A stretch of 16,508 bases of DNA from Conidiobolus incongruus B7586 (lineage: Eukaryota > Entomophthoromycota > Entomophthoromycetes > Entomophthorales > Conidiobolaceae), in the NCBI GenBank assembly GCA_000697335.1, contig JNEM01008758.1:1-16508 (forward strand). The letters are read 5' to 3'. Positions 1 to 11,800 of this stretch are shown piece by piece. Position 1 is the stretch's first letter. Each line of letters opens with the position of its first letter. Both the position numbers and the translations under genes were made by a program. A model generated the notes under the pieces. It was not told the DNA's origin, ran no database searches, and saw only the letters and a list, made by a program, of their open reading frames with translations.

Positions 1-2006
1 TTATTTAATATTCATTATTTATTATTTTAGAATGTTGAATAATATTTCATAAAATTAATTATTATATGGATTACTTGAAATATTAAACAAAATAAAATAT
101 ATAATATCATTATTTAGTTAAAAATATTTTTATTATTATAAATAACATATTATTAATATTATATTGATTGGATATATGAAAACTTTAGTTATTATATATG
201 ATGTTTAATTACTATCTAAAAAACTAATACGGATTGATAAATTACTATCAATAATATTTTATTAAAAACACTCTTTCAGGTATAACATATTATCCAATCT
301 TCAAAATATATAAGAATAAGAATTTGATTAAATATCACTAATAGTTTATGGTTTTAAGTGAAATATAATTAAAAGTGTAAATTGGTATGTAGCTTTAAAT
401 ATATTATAAATTTTAAAATCAAAAGAGAATTTTTATTATTAATTATTATAGAAAAAATATATCAATGATAAAATAATGATAATTTCAGAATGTTTCAAAT
501 ACTAGTTTAATATTTTAAAAATATACAATTTCTAAAAAGAGAAAATTTTAAAAATTAATATAAAATGTAATTGTAGATGAAAAAAATTGATGAAATAATA
601 AAAAATAAATGAAAAATATCCCATATTGATAATCACCATTTAATTATTACTACCCAATATATTATATTTAATTGTATGATTTGATAGTTTCTAATAATAT
701 TACTGTTGAACTATTAAGATTTAGGCGTGATAATATATGATCTGTAACTTAAATTAAGATTGAGTTTATATATAATTGTATATTGTTTTAAGTCAATATG
801 TTTGGATTTATATACTTGAGGAAAGTGTTTATAAACAAAAATTCGTGCATTTTTACAAAAAAATTAGTAAATTTATTTGATATTTAAATAATTGATTAAA
901 ATTTATTATTCATAGAAACCGTATTAATGGTTGATATTTATATTATGGCATATTTTGATTATATACCAAAAATATTTATAGTAAAACTAATGAGTATATA
1001 TTGTTATAATGCATTTATTTGTTTGATAATGGTTATTTTAAATGAAAAAAATATTACAAGTAAATATTTGTGAAGCAAATCAAAACTAATACAAATCTTA
1101 GTACGAACTTTAATGATACCAAATCTTATTGAAATAAAGATGATTTTTATAAATATATTTCATTTTTATATAATAATCAATTATTTTTAAATTAACCTTA
1201 TAAGATAAATTTAAATAAGATCATAATAAAGTAAAATATTTTTATAGTTTTCAAATAGTACTGTAATTGATTTATATATACATATATATATTATTATAAT
1301 GAGAATTTTGTAAATTGTTATTTGTTATATTTTCAAGAGAATTGATATATATCTCAATTTGAACAAAAAGTGAATGTTTATAAAAATTAAATTCAATAAA
1401 CTTAATTTTTGAAATTGTACTCTTTTGTCCAGTTTTAGTTAATATTTTACATACAGTTTGAAATACATGATATCATTACTTTATATTTTTAGAAATTAAT
1501 AAATTTTAAAGTTGAATGACAGTTCAAATATCCCTATGATCAAGTAAATGTTCTGATGAATATATATATTTCAGTTCATACTAACATTCCTTATGTGATG
1601 TATTTAACATTGCACCATTTTCATTACAAACACTTGAAATATAATTGTTTATTATAATCAATTGTCATCCATTGAATTTTCACAAGATCAATTCTTTTAA
1701 TATTTGCTCATCCTAAAGAGGCAAGAAATTTGCTAAGGTGAATTGAAGTGAATTGATATTAAGAAATGATTGGTTCTTGGGGGATTGATGATGCTACTTA
1801 ATTTCATTGCTCATATTCTTTTTATCCATTTTTGATATTGTATCAAAGTAATATATATACACCTAATGACTGTGAGTGTTACTCAAGGTTCATCATTAAT
1901 AATTAAATCTCATTTATTAACTAAATACTAAATTAAATTGTTGTATTATCATTCATTTAATTCATATTTCTTTTATAATATTGATATATTAATTTAATTA
2001 ACCCAA
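1..2006. other. AT-rich spacer upstream of the folate gene
   Basis: No gene is visible on either strand: there is no long open frame, no tRNA-like B box and no recognisable protein motif. Most of it is only about 12-20% G+C by eye. The last 330 bases (about 1680-2006) are slightly richer in G+C and probably hold the folate gene promoter. A TATA-like run lies at 1852-1859, about 150 bases before the start codon, but such runs are common in this background and it is not a firm call. Confidence 0.6.
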
Positions 2007-4163
2007 ATGACTCCTGAACAAGACAAATTAATAGTTAGAGGTATTAAAGTGAACTCGGACATTGGACTCGATCATTGGGATAGAACTAAATTACAGCCAT
2101 TAATTTTGGATGTTAATTTTTTCAGCGATGTACTACCAGCTGGCGAATCTGATCTCCTAACTGATTCTTTAAGCTACTCCAGCCTCTGTAAAGAAGTAAT
2201 TAAACTTTGCGAAAAAGGTTCTTATCATACTTTCTTGAATTTGGGATTAGCCATTTGTAAGCACCTCCTCACAAAATATAATGGAAGCTGTGTCAATATA
2301 AAAATAGAAAAACCCAAGGGTCTCTTACACGCTGAAGCCTGCGGTATTGAAATAACTCGTACCATTGAAGATTTTGCCAACAATACACACATCGAAGAAT
2401 TGGATTACTTACCTAGCGATATTCTATTCATTCGTGGTCTTCGTTTGAACTGCATTATTGGTATCAATCCTTGGGAAAGAGAACAAAAGCAGGCTGTGCT
2501 AGTGGATATGACACTCTACCCAGGTCTCTCCACTGGAAAAATAGGTAAAATGCATGGTTATCCTTATATTGTTCGAGCTGTATCCAGCTTGGTCGAAAAT
2601 TCCAAATTTAAAACTGTTGAAGCATTGGTCACTGCTGTCGCTAAAGTCGCCATCATTAAATGTTTAGTACCCAAGCTAACCGTTTCAGTTGGTAAGCCCA
2701 GTGCTCTTCGATTTGCTGACCTTGCAGCGGTTGAAATTACTAGAGATTATAATTCTTTCAAAGATATCAAATCATATGATAACAGCTTTATTTATCCTTT
2801 GGAATCTAATGAACATTTAGCTATCATCGCGCTTGGCAGTAATCTTGGTGACAAGTATCACAATATTTTAGGAGCAATTGAAAAATTACAATCCCATGGA
2901 TGTAGATTAGTCAACTCATCATTCCTGTATGAATCTAAACCTATGTATGTTGAAGATCAACCAGCTTTCTTGAATGCAACTGTTATGATCGCTACCACTC
3001 TTGAACCTTACCCTTTATTCCTTGTATTAAAAGAGATTGAAAAAGAACAAGGTCGTATTAAGACTTTTACCAATGGACCAAGAGTCGTTGATTTAGATTT
3101 GCTATTCTATGATGACTTGATTTTAAATACACCTGACTTGATCATCCCTCATCCCCGTATTGCTGAAAGAGAATTTGTGCTACGACCATTATGTGATATG
3201 GCAAGCAACTGGGTTCACCCCACTTTGAATTGGTCCATTTCCCAGATTTTCTCCAATTTTATCCTTTACAAAGAAGAGAATGGAGGATTTGTATCAGAGC
3301 TAATCAAGGTGCTTCCATTGAGAGATCAATTATGGAATTGGGAAAAGGAGACTATGATCATGGGCATTTTAAATGTCACTCCAGACAGCTTTAGCGATGG
3401 TGGAAAATATATTACTCTTGAGAACGCTGTTCAGCACGCAAAGCAATTGATTGAAGATGGTGCCCATATTTTGGACATTGGTGGTGTCTCTACTCGTCCT
3501 GGCGCTGACGAAGTATCTGAGGAAGAAGAATTAAAACGTGTGATCCCTGTGATTGAAGCTCTTAGAAAAGAGCAAATTAATGTGCCTATTTCCGTTGATA
3601 CATTTAGAGCTAATGTTGCTGCTAAGGCTATTGAAGCTGGAGCTGATCTTATTAATGATGTTACTGGTGGTAATCGTGATCCTGAAATGCTAAAAGTTAT
3701 GGTTAAATATAAAGTACCAGTCTGTCTTATGCATATGAGGGGCGATAGTAGCACCATGCAATCTTTGACCAATTATAACAATGATGTGGTTAATCAAGTC
3801 AAAAAAGAAATTTCTATTCTCGTCGAAAATGCGATTAACTTGTCAATGCTCCGTTGGAATATTATCCTTGATCCAGGTGTAGGCTTTGCAAAAACTTCTG
3901 AACAGAGCTTTGAATTAATGCGAAATCTTCCACTTCTTGCCCAAAATGGCTTCCCATATTTGGTAGGACCCAGTAGAAAATCATTCTTGGGTAAAGTTAC
4001 CAACCAACCGATTCCTAAGCTTCGATCGGGTTCAACTGGAGCTGCTTGCACTGCTTTGATCTTAGCAGGTGCTAAAATATTAAGAATTCACGACGTAGGA
4101 GAATTAAGAGACGTCATTAAAGTTGCTGATGCTTTAGCTCATCCGCCAACTACCAAAGTTTAA
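2007..4163 (+). CDS. FOL1: Trifunctional folate synthesis protein (DHNA-DHNA-HPPK-DHPS)
   Basis: This 718-aa protein carries out three steps of folate synthesis: dihydroneopterin aldolase, 6-hydroxymethyl-dihydropterin pyrophosphokinase and dihydropteroate synthase. Residues 5-120 and 137-247 are two DHNA-like domains, with Tyr57/Tyr185 and Lys102-Pro103/Lys230-Pro231 in matching places. HPPK spans about 271-410: GSNLGD at 277-282, and PRVVDLD at 358-364 with the magnesium-binding Asp362 and Asp364. DHPS spans about 449-712: NVTPDSFSDGG at 456-466, STRPG at 495-499, DPGVGF at 622-627, GPSRKS at 654-659 and RIHDV at 693-697. Thr496 and Pro498, the positions changed in sulfa-resistant Pneumocystis, have the usual residues. 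The ATG is the first in frame after an in-frame stop at 1995-1997. The domain order matches fungal FOL1/Pneumocystis FAS. The gene has no introns, unlike its two spliced neighbours. The first DHNA domain has Leu77 where the second keeps catalytic Glu205. Confidence 0.97.
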   Translation: MTPEQDKLIVRGIKVNSDIGLDHWDRTKLQPLILDVNFFSDVLPAGESDLLTDSLSYSSLCKEVIKLCEKGSYHTFLNLGLAICKHLLTKYNGSCVNIKIEKPKGLLHAEACGIEITRTIEDFANNTHIEELDYLPSDILFIRGLRLNCIIGINPWEREQKQAVLVDMTLYPGLSTGKIGKMHGYPYIVRAVSSLVENSKFKTVEALVTAVAKVAIIKCLVPKLTVSVGKPSALRFADLAAVEITRDYNSFKDIKSYDNSFIYPLESNEHLAIIALGSNLGDKYHNILGAIEKLQSHGCRLVNSSFLYESKPMYVEDQPAFLNATVMIATTLEPYPLFLVLKEIEKEQGRIKTFTNGPRVVDLDLLFYDDLILNTPDLIIPHPRIAEREFVLRPLCDMASNWVHPTLNWSISQIFSNFILYKEENGGFVSELIKVLPLRDQLWNWEKETMIMGILNVTPDSFSDGGKYITLENAVQHAKQLIEDGAHILDIGGVSTRPGADEVSEEEELKRVIPVIEALRKEQINVPISVDTFRANVAAKAIEAGADLINDVTGGNRDPEMLKVMVKYKVPVCLMHMRGDSSTMQSLTNYNNDVVNQVKKEISILVENAINLSMLRWNIILDPGVGFAKTSEQSFELMRNLPLLAQNGFPYLVGPSRKSFLGKVTNQPIPKLRSGSTGAACTALILAGAKILRIHDVGELRDVIKVADALAHPPTTKV

Positions 4164-5497
4164 TTTGAAAAGCTTAATTCAGCATCACCTTATTTCTAGA
4201 TATATTTCAATACTTGAATTCAATTCTTCGACAAAAAAAGCAAATCATATAGTATATATGGGTAGGATTTCATTTATTTTAAAACATATATTATAACAAT
4301 AAATATATAAATTAACAATGTAATATTAAAGAACTATATAATTATTGGTATTAAAATCATAACTACAGATTTTCTTGATTATGATCAAATTGTTTTAAAT
4401 GTTATCAATCTAAGCAACTTTGGTTGAGCCATAGAATTCGTTTTATATAATCACTATCTATATTAATAAATCAAATATTATAACAATATATTTACAAAGG
4501 ATCATAAATTTAGTGTTATCTCACCTAATTATTTAACATAATTTAAAATTAATTTAATCAAGCAAAAATATAACTATGATTTTTGTCTTTAGATTTGGAT
4601 ATATTTTATTTATATAACAATTTATATTTTGATATTTTAATTCTAATTATTTAATAATTATAGGGATTACTGATTTGAGAGTAATACCAATAAAGTCATT
4701 AATAATTAATATATTAAAATAATATTTTCTTTTCTTAGTAATAATTATCAATTTATTAATAAATAATAGTTAATATATTTAATCAGATAACATTATTGGC
4801 AAATTTTTTACCAATAGGTTAGATTAGGTATATATGTTTGAAAATATTTGATATGATTACTATATTAGTAAATTGTTTTATCAGAATTAAGGTTATCACT
4901 GTATATTATAAATATTGTAGATAGTATTAAATTAAATATATAATTACATCTATTACCAATAAATTCAATTATTCAAAAGATAATTCAAAATCTATTATTT
5001 TCCAATAATAATAATATTTATTCTTTTCAATTAGAGATTTTGTGTAATGTTACAATTTATTGTCATTGATGAGAAACAGATGTCAAAATAGAATTATATT
5101 ATTATAAACAAGTAGTGTTAAGGCAAATACAGGCATAAGATTTTATAAAATTGGAGATATTTTTTAGCTTGATTATAGATTAATATAGGTAATGGTTATA
5201 TAAATATTATAAATATATATTTAAGTGATGATGTTATAATTTGGGATTGTGATACAATCATTTTTATTTAATAATTTTAAATGAGTGATAATGTATTCCG
5301 AAGTAGTATTGTATATGATGATTTACTTTAAGCAAATGGTTAGGGTAATCAATATATGTTGATTTATAAAAATATGATATTTACGAATTGTAATATTAAA
5401 ATACAAGATTTTTTTTACTAATTACAGTAATTGGGAATTAAAGCTAAAAAAAGTATAGGTGTTATGTCATAAAGGTATATGGTTAAAATGAAAATTT
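4164..5497. other. Tail-to-tail AT-rich spacer
   Basis: This spacer separates the 3' ends of the + strand folate gene and the minus-strand NRBF2-like gene, so it should hold both 3' UTRs and polyadenylation sites. I see no coding frame, RNA gene or repeat family in it. AATAAA-like strings occur (for example near 4300) but are expected by chance in sequence this rich in A+T. Confidence 0.55.
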
Positions 5498-6835
5498 TTA
5501 GCTAGTGTTAGAACCTCGTTTTTTGGCAGATTGTTTCAAATTTTCCCATCGTCTCTTATGCATATTAATAATCTCAGTCTTAGAAATATGTTAGTAAAAT
5601 AATAATGTTATAGAAGTATCAATTTTACCTTTTGAGCTAAATCAGTTTGTAACTTCTTGATCTCTTCCTCCAGCTCTTTGGCCCTTTTGCAATTACCAGG
5701 GCAAGATGGAAATGTCTTAGATGATGATCCATATAATACAGACCCAATGGCTTCGTTTGACAATAAATTTCTATTTTTAATCAAAATTGAAGATTTTAGC
5801 ATATCTTGGCTCATCCTGAGCTGTTGTGCCTGCTTTTGCACGTCTGACTTGAATTGCATAATGCTACTTTTTAATAGATTGTTATTTTCTTCAGAAGTTT
5901 TTTCAACATTTTGAAGCTGTTTAGTTAATTGATCAACTGCAATTTTCAATTGATAATTTTCTTCACAGTACTCCTCAATAGTTTTACTTGGAACTAGTTC
6001 ACTTATAACATGATTAACACTACTTTGGTAATAAAAATGATAATTGATACTTACTGAATTCCATTCGAAGTATTTTTTTTATCATTGGGATTGGGTACCA
6101 TGTAGAAAGATTCGGCCATTTTATTGGATTCTAATTGTTTAGAGATTTGAGTTTGCGCTTTGGGTTCAAAGTTGAGTGGAACAGTCGTGAAAGCGACTGG
6201 ATTTGATATCTTTTGAACCAATTCTTCAACAGTGTCCAGAAATCTATCAAAAGGATCTAACTACAATTCAGAAATTAATACTAATAAAGATAATAGTAAA
6301 AAAATAATATACCTCTTGATCTTTTAGTACCATGAAAGATTCGTCATTCAATTGGATAGAAGGTAAATTGCTTCTATAAATGGACTGATTTGCAGAACTA
6401 GAAGTGTCATTTGTAGGAGTGCTATTATTGGAAATGTTGTTAAAGTGACTAAATGCTTGAGTTGGATCTGAATTGGTCCGAGTAGGATAGAAAGTTTCGA
6501 GAGAGCGTCTTTCATCAAATAATTTGTTATTGGATAAATTAGATTTACGACTGTGGTTATTAGATAAATAGGTTTCTTGAATATATTGAGCCTGTCTTTT
6601 ATGGTTTTTATTTAGTAGAATCAATGTATTCCGAATCTAAATAAAATTAGACGTTTGATTGTGAAAACAAACATAAGTATAGTACCTCAGAATCTGTACT
6701 ACATTCTAAAGCTTCTAGAAAATATTTAGCAGCAAGTTCATGGCATTCTTTTGCTTGTTTCCATTGTTGGAGCTCTGAATGATATTCAGCCTGGTTGGCC
6801 TGTTGATGTCCCAAATTGATCGAACTAGAGCTCAT
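5498..6835 (-). CDS. NRBF2/Atg38-like autophagy PI3-kinase complex subunit
   Basis: Five exons: 6835-6686, 6636-6313, 6260-6055, 6001-5629 and 5578-5498, giving 377 aa. NRBF2/Atg38 proteins bind the Vps34 PI3-kinase complex I and help make PI3P at forming autophagosomes. Residues 5-75 form a MIT-type helical domain that resembles the human NRBF2 start: INLGHQQANQA here against LNLAHQQSRRA, followed by paired Ala-Ala and Tyr residues. Next come an Asn/Ser-rich linker (75-145), a DPFDRFLDTVEELV segment (160-173), a SKTIEEY-led coiled coil (about 232-300), a CPGNC pair (Cys327, Cys331) before a second short coiled coil, and a basic tail with RRWENLKQSAKKR. Introns are 49, 52, 53 and 50 nt, and the last has a perfect TACTAAC branch point. 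The third acceptor is uncertain: AGs giving a 32- or 35-nt intron also keep frame. Identification is by remembered homology. Confidence 0.82.
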
Positions 6836-6849
6836 TCTATTTAAAGAAC

Positions 6850-6855
6850 ACGCGT
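6850..6855. promoter_or_regulatory. ACGCGT (MCB-like) motif before the NRBF2-like start
   Basis: The palindrome ACGCGT lies 14 bases upstream of the ATG at 6835. In yeasts this is the MluI cell-cycle box bound by MBF. CpG-rich hexamers are rare in this spacer, which is why it stands out. Its position so close to the ATG is probably inside the 5' UTR, so a regulatory role is only a possibility. Confidence 0.2.
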
Positions 6856-7648
6856 AATCAATGAGTTATTTAAAATCAAATTAATGAATTATTTAGAATA
6901 AAACTAATATTCATTAATCAATAATTTAACAACAAATAAACTAAAGTGACTTATTCAATTAATTAAATTTTAAATATTAATAATATAGAACTGAAATAAT
7001 AATCTTAGAAAAATAAATTATTCAAGCAGTATGTCTCTATTTCTGACGTTTTATGTTTGTAAACATATAATATATCTGTATGCTATATTTCCTTAATTAA
7101 AAAGATTATTAATCAATACTAAATGGCACCATTTAAAATTGGTATTTGATTATTTTATTAATTATACAAATTATTTCCATAAATAGACACAAAAAGATTA
7201 AAAAATAAATATAAAATTATCAATAAGAAAATATTATAATTATAATGTGCAAAGTCACAATCTTAAAAAGCATGGCATAATTAAATTTTTATTTCATAAT
7301 AAAGTTCAATTCAATAATAGTTAATAATAAATTAATATAAATATTTTATCAAAATAATCTTAATTATATGATATTAAGTTGCCTAGTTATTATACATTTA
7401 TATATTTTATATTTAAATTTAAAATTTACAGCCATCTCAAAAATTCAATCAATTCGCTTGTTTCCAAAAGAGAAACATTAAAAAAACATTAAATGATTAT
7501 TCTAAAATATAAAACCAGAAAAAAATAATTTGGATATAAATTGAAGTTATTGTAATACTTAAAAATAAAAATTGTATTATTGAGGGTTATGTTTTTTAAA
7601 ATTGCAAAACTTGGAACTATAAAGTACAACATAGGATATACATTTAAG

Positions 7649-7674
7649 ATATATATATATATATATATATATAT
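7649..7674. repeat. (AT)13 microsatellite
   Basis: Thirteen uninterrupted AT dinucleotides in the spacer upstream of the NRBF2-like gene. Confidence 0.95.
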
Positions 7675-8365
7675 TATCAAATTAATATTTCAAATCATAT
7701 TTTATTACAGGGATTTTTTTTCTATTTTTGTCAAACCAAACAAATAATCTTATATGTTTGAAATAGTAAGTAACAAAATTCAAAATCTAACATCCACTTA
7801 AATAATAATACTATACATGACATCATTTTATCTATACATAAGACATTTGGTGTAAGCTGAATTGATATATTTATATTCATCTAATGTTATAGTACTAAGA
7901 CAAGATTTGATTTTAAAATATTTCTTACAATATATTAGTAATTGACTTAAAATTATTTAAATCATAAAATTATAAAATATTTTTATTAAATAAAAATCTT
8001 ACAATTATAATAAATATAAATTCAAATATAATACAAGTTACATTCCTTTACTTGTGGTAATGAAATTTATAAATTTAATTTGTTCATGAAATAAGGTACT
8101 AAAAGTCACTGAAGTAAACTTTGTTATTATAATAGAAATATACTTATTTGCATATATGAGTTTTATTTTTGTTATTTTAAAGTATACAAAGTTTGCTAGT
8201 TTGATTAGTTATAGGAACCAGTTTAAAAAAATTAAAAATTATATAAATCAAATGATTTGATAATTAGAGTAGTGAAATTGAAATAGAATTTTAAATTAAT
8301 ATTATTGAATTTTTAAATTATATTGAATAAATCAAATTTATAGCTCAAACTTTAACAATCACTTC

Positions 8366-8386
8366 AATAATAATAATAATAATAAT
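8366..8386. repeat. (AAT)7 microsatellite
   Basis: Seven perfect AAT trinucleotides in the spacer downstream of the PPP1R21-like gene. Confidence 0.95.
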
Positions 8387-8845
8387 ATCAAAATTTGCTT
8401 TATGGTAAATGAATCTGGTTAGTAGCATATAATATATGTATAGTGTATATAATCATTAATAAAATATATTTAATACACAATTATTAATCTGATTTTGAAT
8501 TGTGATAACTTGATTATTAATTAAATGATAGCCTTGTTTGGTTTAATATTAGAGATTATTAAAAATAATGAATATAACAAATATAATTATGTTCAGCCAT
8601 ATAGTGTCAATATATTCATTTACTTTAATACACCATTTAAAATGCCTGAGTTTATATTCAATCGATTAATTATTTAAAAAACGGTGGTATTATGAGGTTA
8701 TAAATTTTATTTGAAAAAATAGTTTTAAAGGGTTTAAAAAAGTTGAATTATATTAAATAGTATCGTTTATTGTTTAATTAAAAAAATATAAATTACATAA
8801 TCACTAATTTTGCAATGATGGTTGAAATTAAATATTTATAGAGAT

Positions 8846-11800
8846 TTATATCAATGATCCTTGGGCAAATCCTAAAAGTGTGTTAAAAAAGAAGTATAAT
8901 ATTAGTTGGAATACTTACTCTCTGACATTACAGTGATTTGATCCTGATAATGTCTTTCAACTGTAGATAGATCTTCCTATTCAAAGAGTCAATATATGAA
9001 TAAAGTGATTGAGTGTAGATATTACTTTGGTTTTTTCAAGTTGTTCTGTTAAATTTGCTATCTGATCATGCAGCTGCTTTTTTTCTACTTCAGAATCTTT
9101 CAATAATTGATTATTTCCAAGCACAATTTGATGCAATCTTAAAGTTTCGGCTTGAGAAATCTCCAGTTTTTCCATGAGATTTTTGATCTGAATATCATAA
9201 CTTTGATTAAATAAATTAATGATATGCTGATTGGAGGAATTCGTATCTGAAGGGGGATTTAATTCGATTGAGTTTGGTGATTTACTGATATCAGTTCCGT
9301 TTAATTGACTGGTATTATCTTTAGTACCATTAGTTTTCATTAAAATCATACTAAGCGGCTTATCGTCTTCTAAATCATCATCTTGTTCATTATTGTGATG
9401 AGCAGTGTTAGATTCAGTATGCGTTCCGTTGGTTAAGAATTTAGTTTCCTGCTCTCTGATTGCGCTCAATTCGGCAATTTTGGCTTCGTTTTCCAAGTTC
9501 AGAGCTAAAGCGGAAGCCAATTCCGACTCTTTTGTATGGAGAATTTGAGAGATTTCTTCAATTTGATGTTTCAATAGACTCGAATTATGTTGTTCAGTTT
9601 GCAATGAATGCTCATAATTGGAAATTTCTTTTTTCAGATCTTCAATTATTTGAGCTTGGGACTGGTTGACATCAATCTCGTTTTGTAAAGTTTTCAGTAA
9701 CTGCTCTTTTTCCTCCTTAAAAGCCATATTCGATGTTAAGAGTTTGAGTGTTGCAGTATAGGGGATAAATGACGTACTCGGTATGGTTTCGACAGCAAAT
9801 TTGGCTCCTTGATCCTGATCAATAGGCTCCATCTTGGACTTGGTTTGTTCAGATATTTTCAAAATAAATTCTATTGTCCGTAGATCGATATTGCTGAAAG
9901 TTTCAAACCATATAACGCACATACTAAAGACGTGATCAAAGGAAGTCTTCAAATTGGAAAGTATTCCTATCATTTGAACATTACAGGCTTTAATAAACCA
10001 GTGATCCTCAATACTAATATTCTGAGCCTGAAGCTTTTGACCATGATGATTAAATAGCGATAAAATCTGGCTTTTAAATTCACGTGACCACTTTAAAAGA
10101 ACTGTCTTTTCCTCATTAAATAACTGAACTACGGCATAGTCTTGCCATGATAAAAATTGTTCACATAATTCACGAACCTTATTAGAATTTTCAGCGTATG
10201 TGGATACAGCTTTTGAATATTCAGAACTTGGAGAAGGTAAAAATACTTGACAATTATCAAAATGCACGCAAACGTTTAGTAAGTCACATATCCGCCTGAT
10301 TATAGGGAAAATTTGATTCAATACAGTTTGGATAGTTGGCTGCGATAAAAAGTCATCAGAATGCGCAATCCAGCTGTATGGGTGAGATTGATTTAAAATA
10401 GATGCAAGACTAGGTAGTACTTGATGAAAAGCTTGATCAAATGCACGTTGTAAATCCTTAATCTAAATGATGATCAATATAATATTATGACATAGGTTGG
10501 CGATAATTACTTTAACTATTGTTTCAGCCAAATTGGAATTTTTCCAATGCTCATTAATATAAATCATTTCGTTTTCTTGTAACTCCAAGAAGAATCGTAA
10601 ATCTTTAAGAAGCAAATTTAGTCCACTTGTAAATTCATTCCAGCTTAATCTCGAAGTCAAATCCTAATTCAAGATGAGTATTGATATATACAATCGTTGC
10701 CAGCGAGCTTACCTTGATGAATTTCTGAGCAAAATTAAACAGCAAATTATAGTCCTCTCCTTCTAAACTCTGGATTTTTTCATTGTCTTTTAAGTTCTGT
10801 AAAAACTCCAGCATATCATTTGATAGAAACACATCATCAGATCCTGTGGTATTGTTGAATTGGATAGGCGTTTCACTTAAACTATCAAAATGTCAGCAAT
10901 AGTTTACAATGGAAGCATAAATCAAACCTGCCTTTTCATTGTCTCTAGTACTTTACGCATTTCGGTCTCAACTAAAGATTTTTCGTGTTTTAAAACATTT
11001 ATTCCATCTTCATAGTCTTTTATTTTGAGCTCATAATCGTTCTGTATGAGTAATTAGTCAAACAGGGATAAGAGATATAAGTACAGAACACATACCAAAA
11101 TTTGAGAAATTTTAAGCTGGAGAGATTGGTTTTGTGACTTGAGATCATCCGTTATCATTTGGTGATTAGATTTTATTTCATCCAATTCCAAATAAAGACT
11201 TTCTATAGATTGAAAATGTCAATATATATGGATTAAAAGTTTAGTAATGAAATTATTATCACCATTTTCATGAATTTTGTTTTGAAGATCTAAGACCGCA
11301 GCATCTAATGCAATTTTAACTTCTTGCATTTCTTTCTTGAGTTGATTGTTTGGAAGCCAAGATGTGCTTTTTTTCTAATAATAAATTAGCAATCTATATA
11401 TCTAAATTAAGCTTAAATACTTTTGGTCCTTCTTGTAATGCTTCAATCTTTTTTGCTAACCCTCGGTTATGAAAAATAAGATTATCAATTTCTTGAGAAT
11501 ACTAAAAAATATTAATAAAAAAATCGAGCTATAAGCAAAATAAATGACCTTTCTTAAATCATTTTCTTTAGATTTTAATTCATTTATCAAATCGGTGTTA
11601 TTGCTTTGTTCCTAATAATATTGAATAAGTTTGAGTTATATAGACGAACATATACAAAATAAGTTACGGTGACTATAGCTTTTCTTAAGACTGAATGTTG
11701 TGCCCTAATTCTGAAATATTGATTTTGTTATAAAAAAATTGAATATAGCCAATCTGTTAAAATACAATACCGATTATACTCTTGTAATAATTTTTGGTAT

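Larger units (their letters stand above)
6836..8845. other. AT-rich spacer between the NRBF2-like and PPP1R21-like genes
   Basis: It contains the promoter of the NRBF2-like gene and the 3' end of the PPP1R21-like gene. The only structures I see are two microsatellites, listed separately. Open frames here arise from A+T-rich low-complexity DNA; the one crossing the AT repeat encodes an Ile-Tyr run and is not credible as a protein. Confidence 0.55.

Noticed and set aside
1680-1900. Possible C/D snoRNA or other RNA gene before the folate gene, from a TGATGA-like box
   Set aside because: No matching D box at a sensible distance and no terminal stem; more likely promoter sequence.
3431-4051. Two open frames on the minus strand inside the folate gene
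   Set aside because: They lie entirely opposite the strongly conserved DHPS domain and have no family features; they are antisense shadows of it.
5657-5914. Open frame on the + strand opposite the NRBF2-like coiled coil
   Set aside because: It is antisense to exon 4 of a gene with good splice sites and homology, and resembles no protein.
7489-7680. 63-residue minus-strand open frame crossing the AT microsatellite
   Set aside because: It is an Ile-Tyr run followed by low-complexity hydrophobic sequence, explained by base composition.
9460-9669. Open frame on the + strand opposite the large PPP1R21-like exon
   Set aside because: It is an antisense shadow of the coiled-coil coding region.
10882-10927. 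A standard GT-AG reading of the exon 8-9 intron in the PPP1R21-like gene
   Set aside because: The GT donor leaves phase 0, and the following exon then begins TTT AAG TGA, ending the frame inside a gene that otherwise continues in homology.
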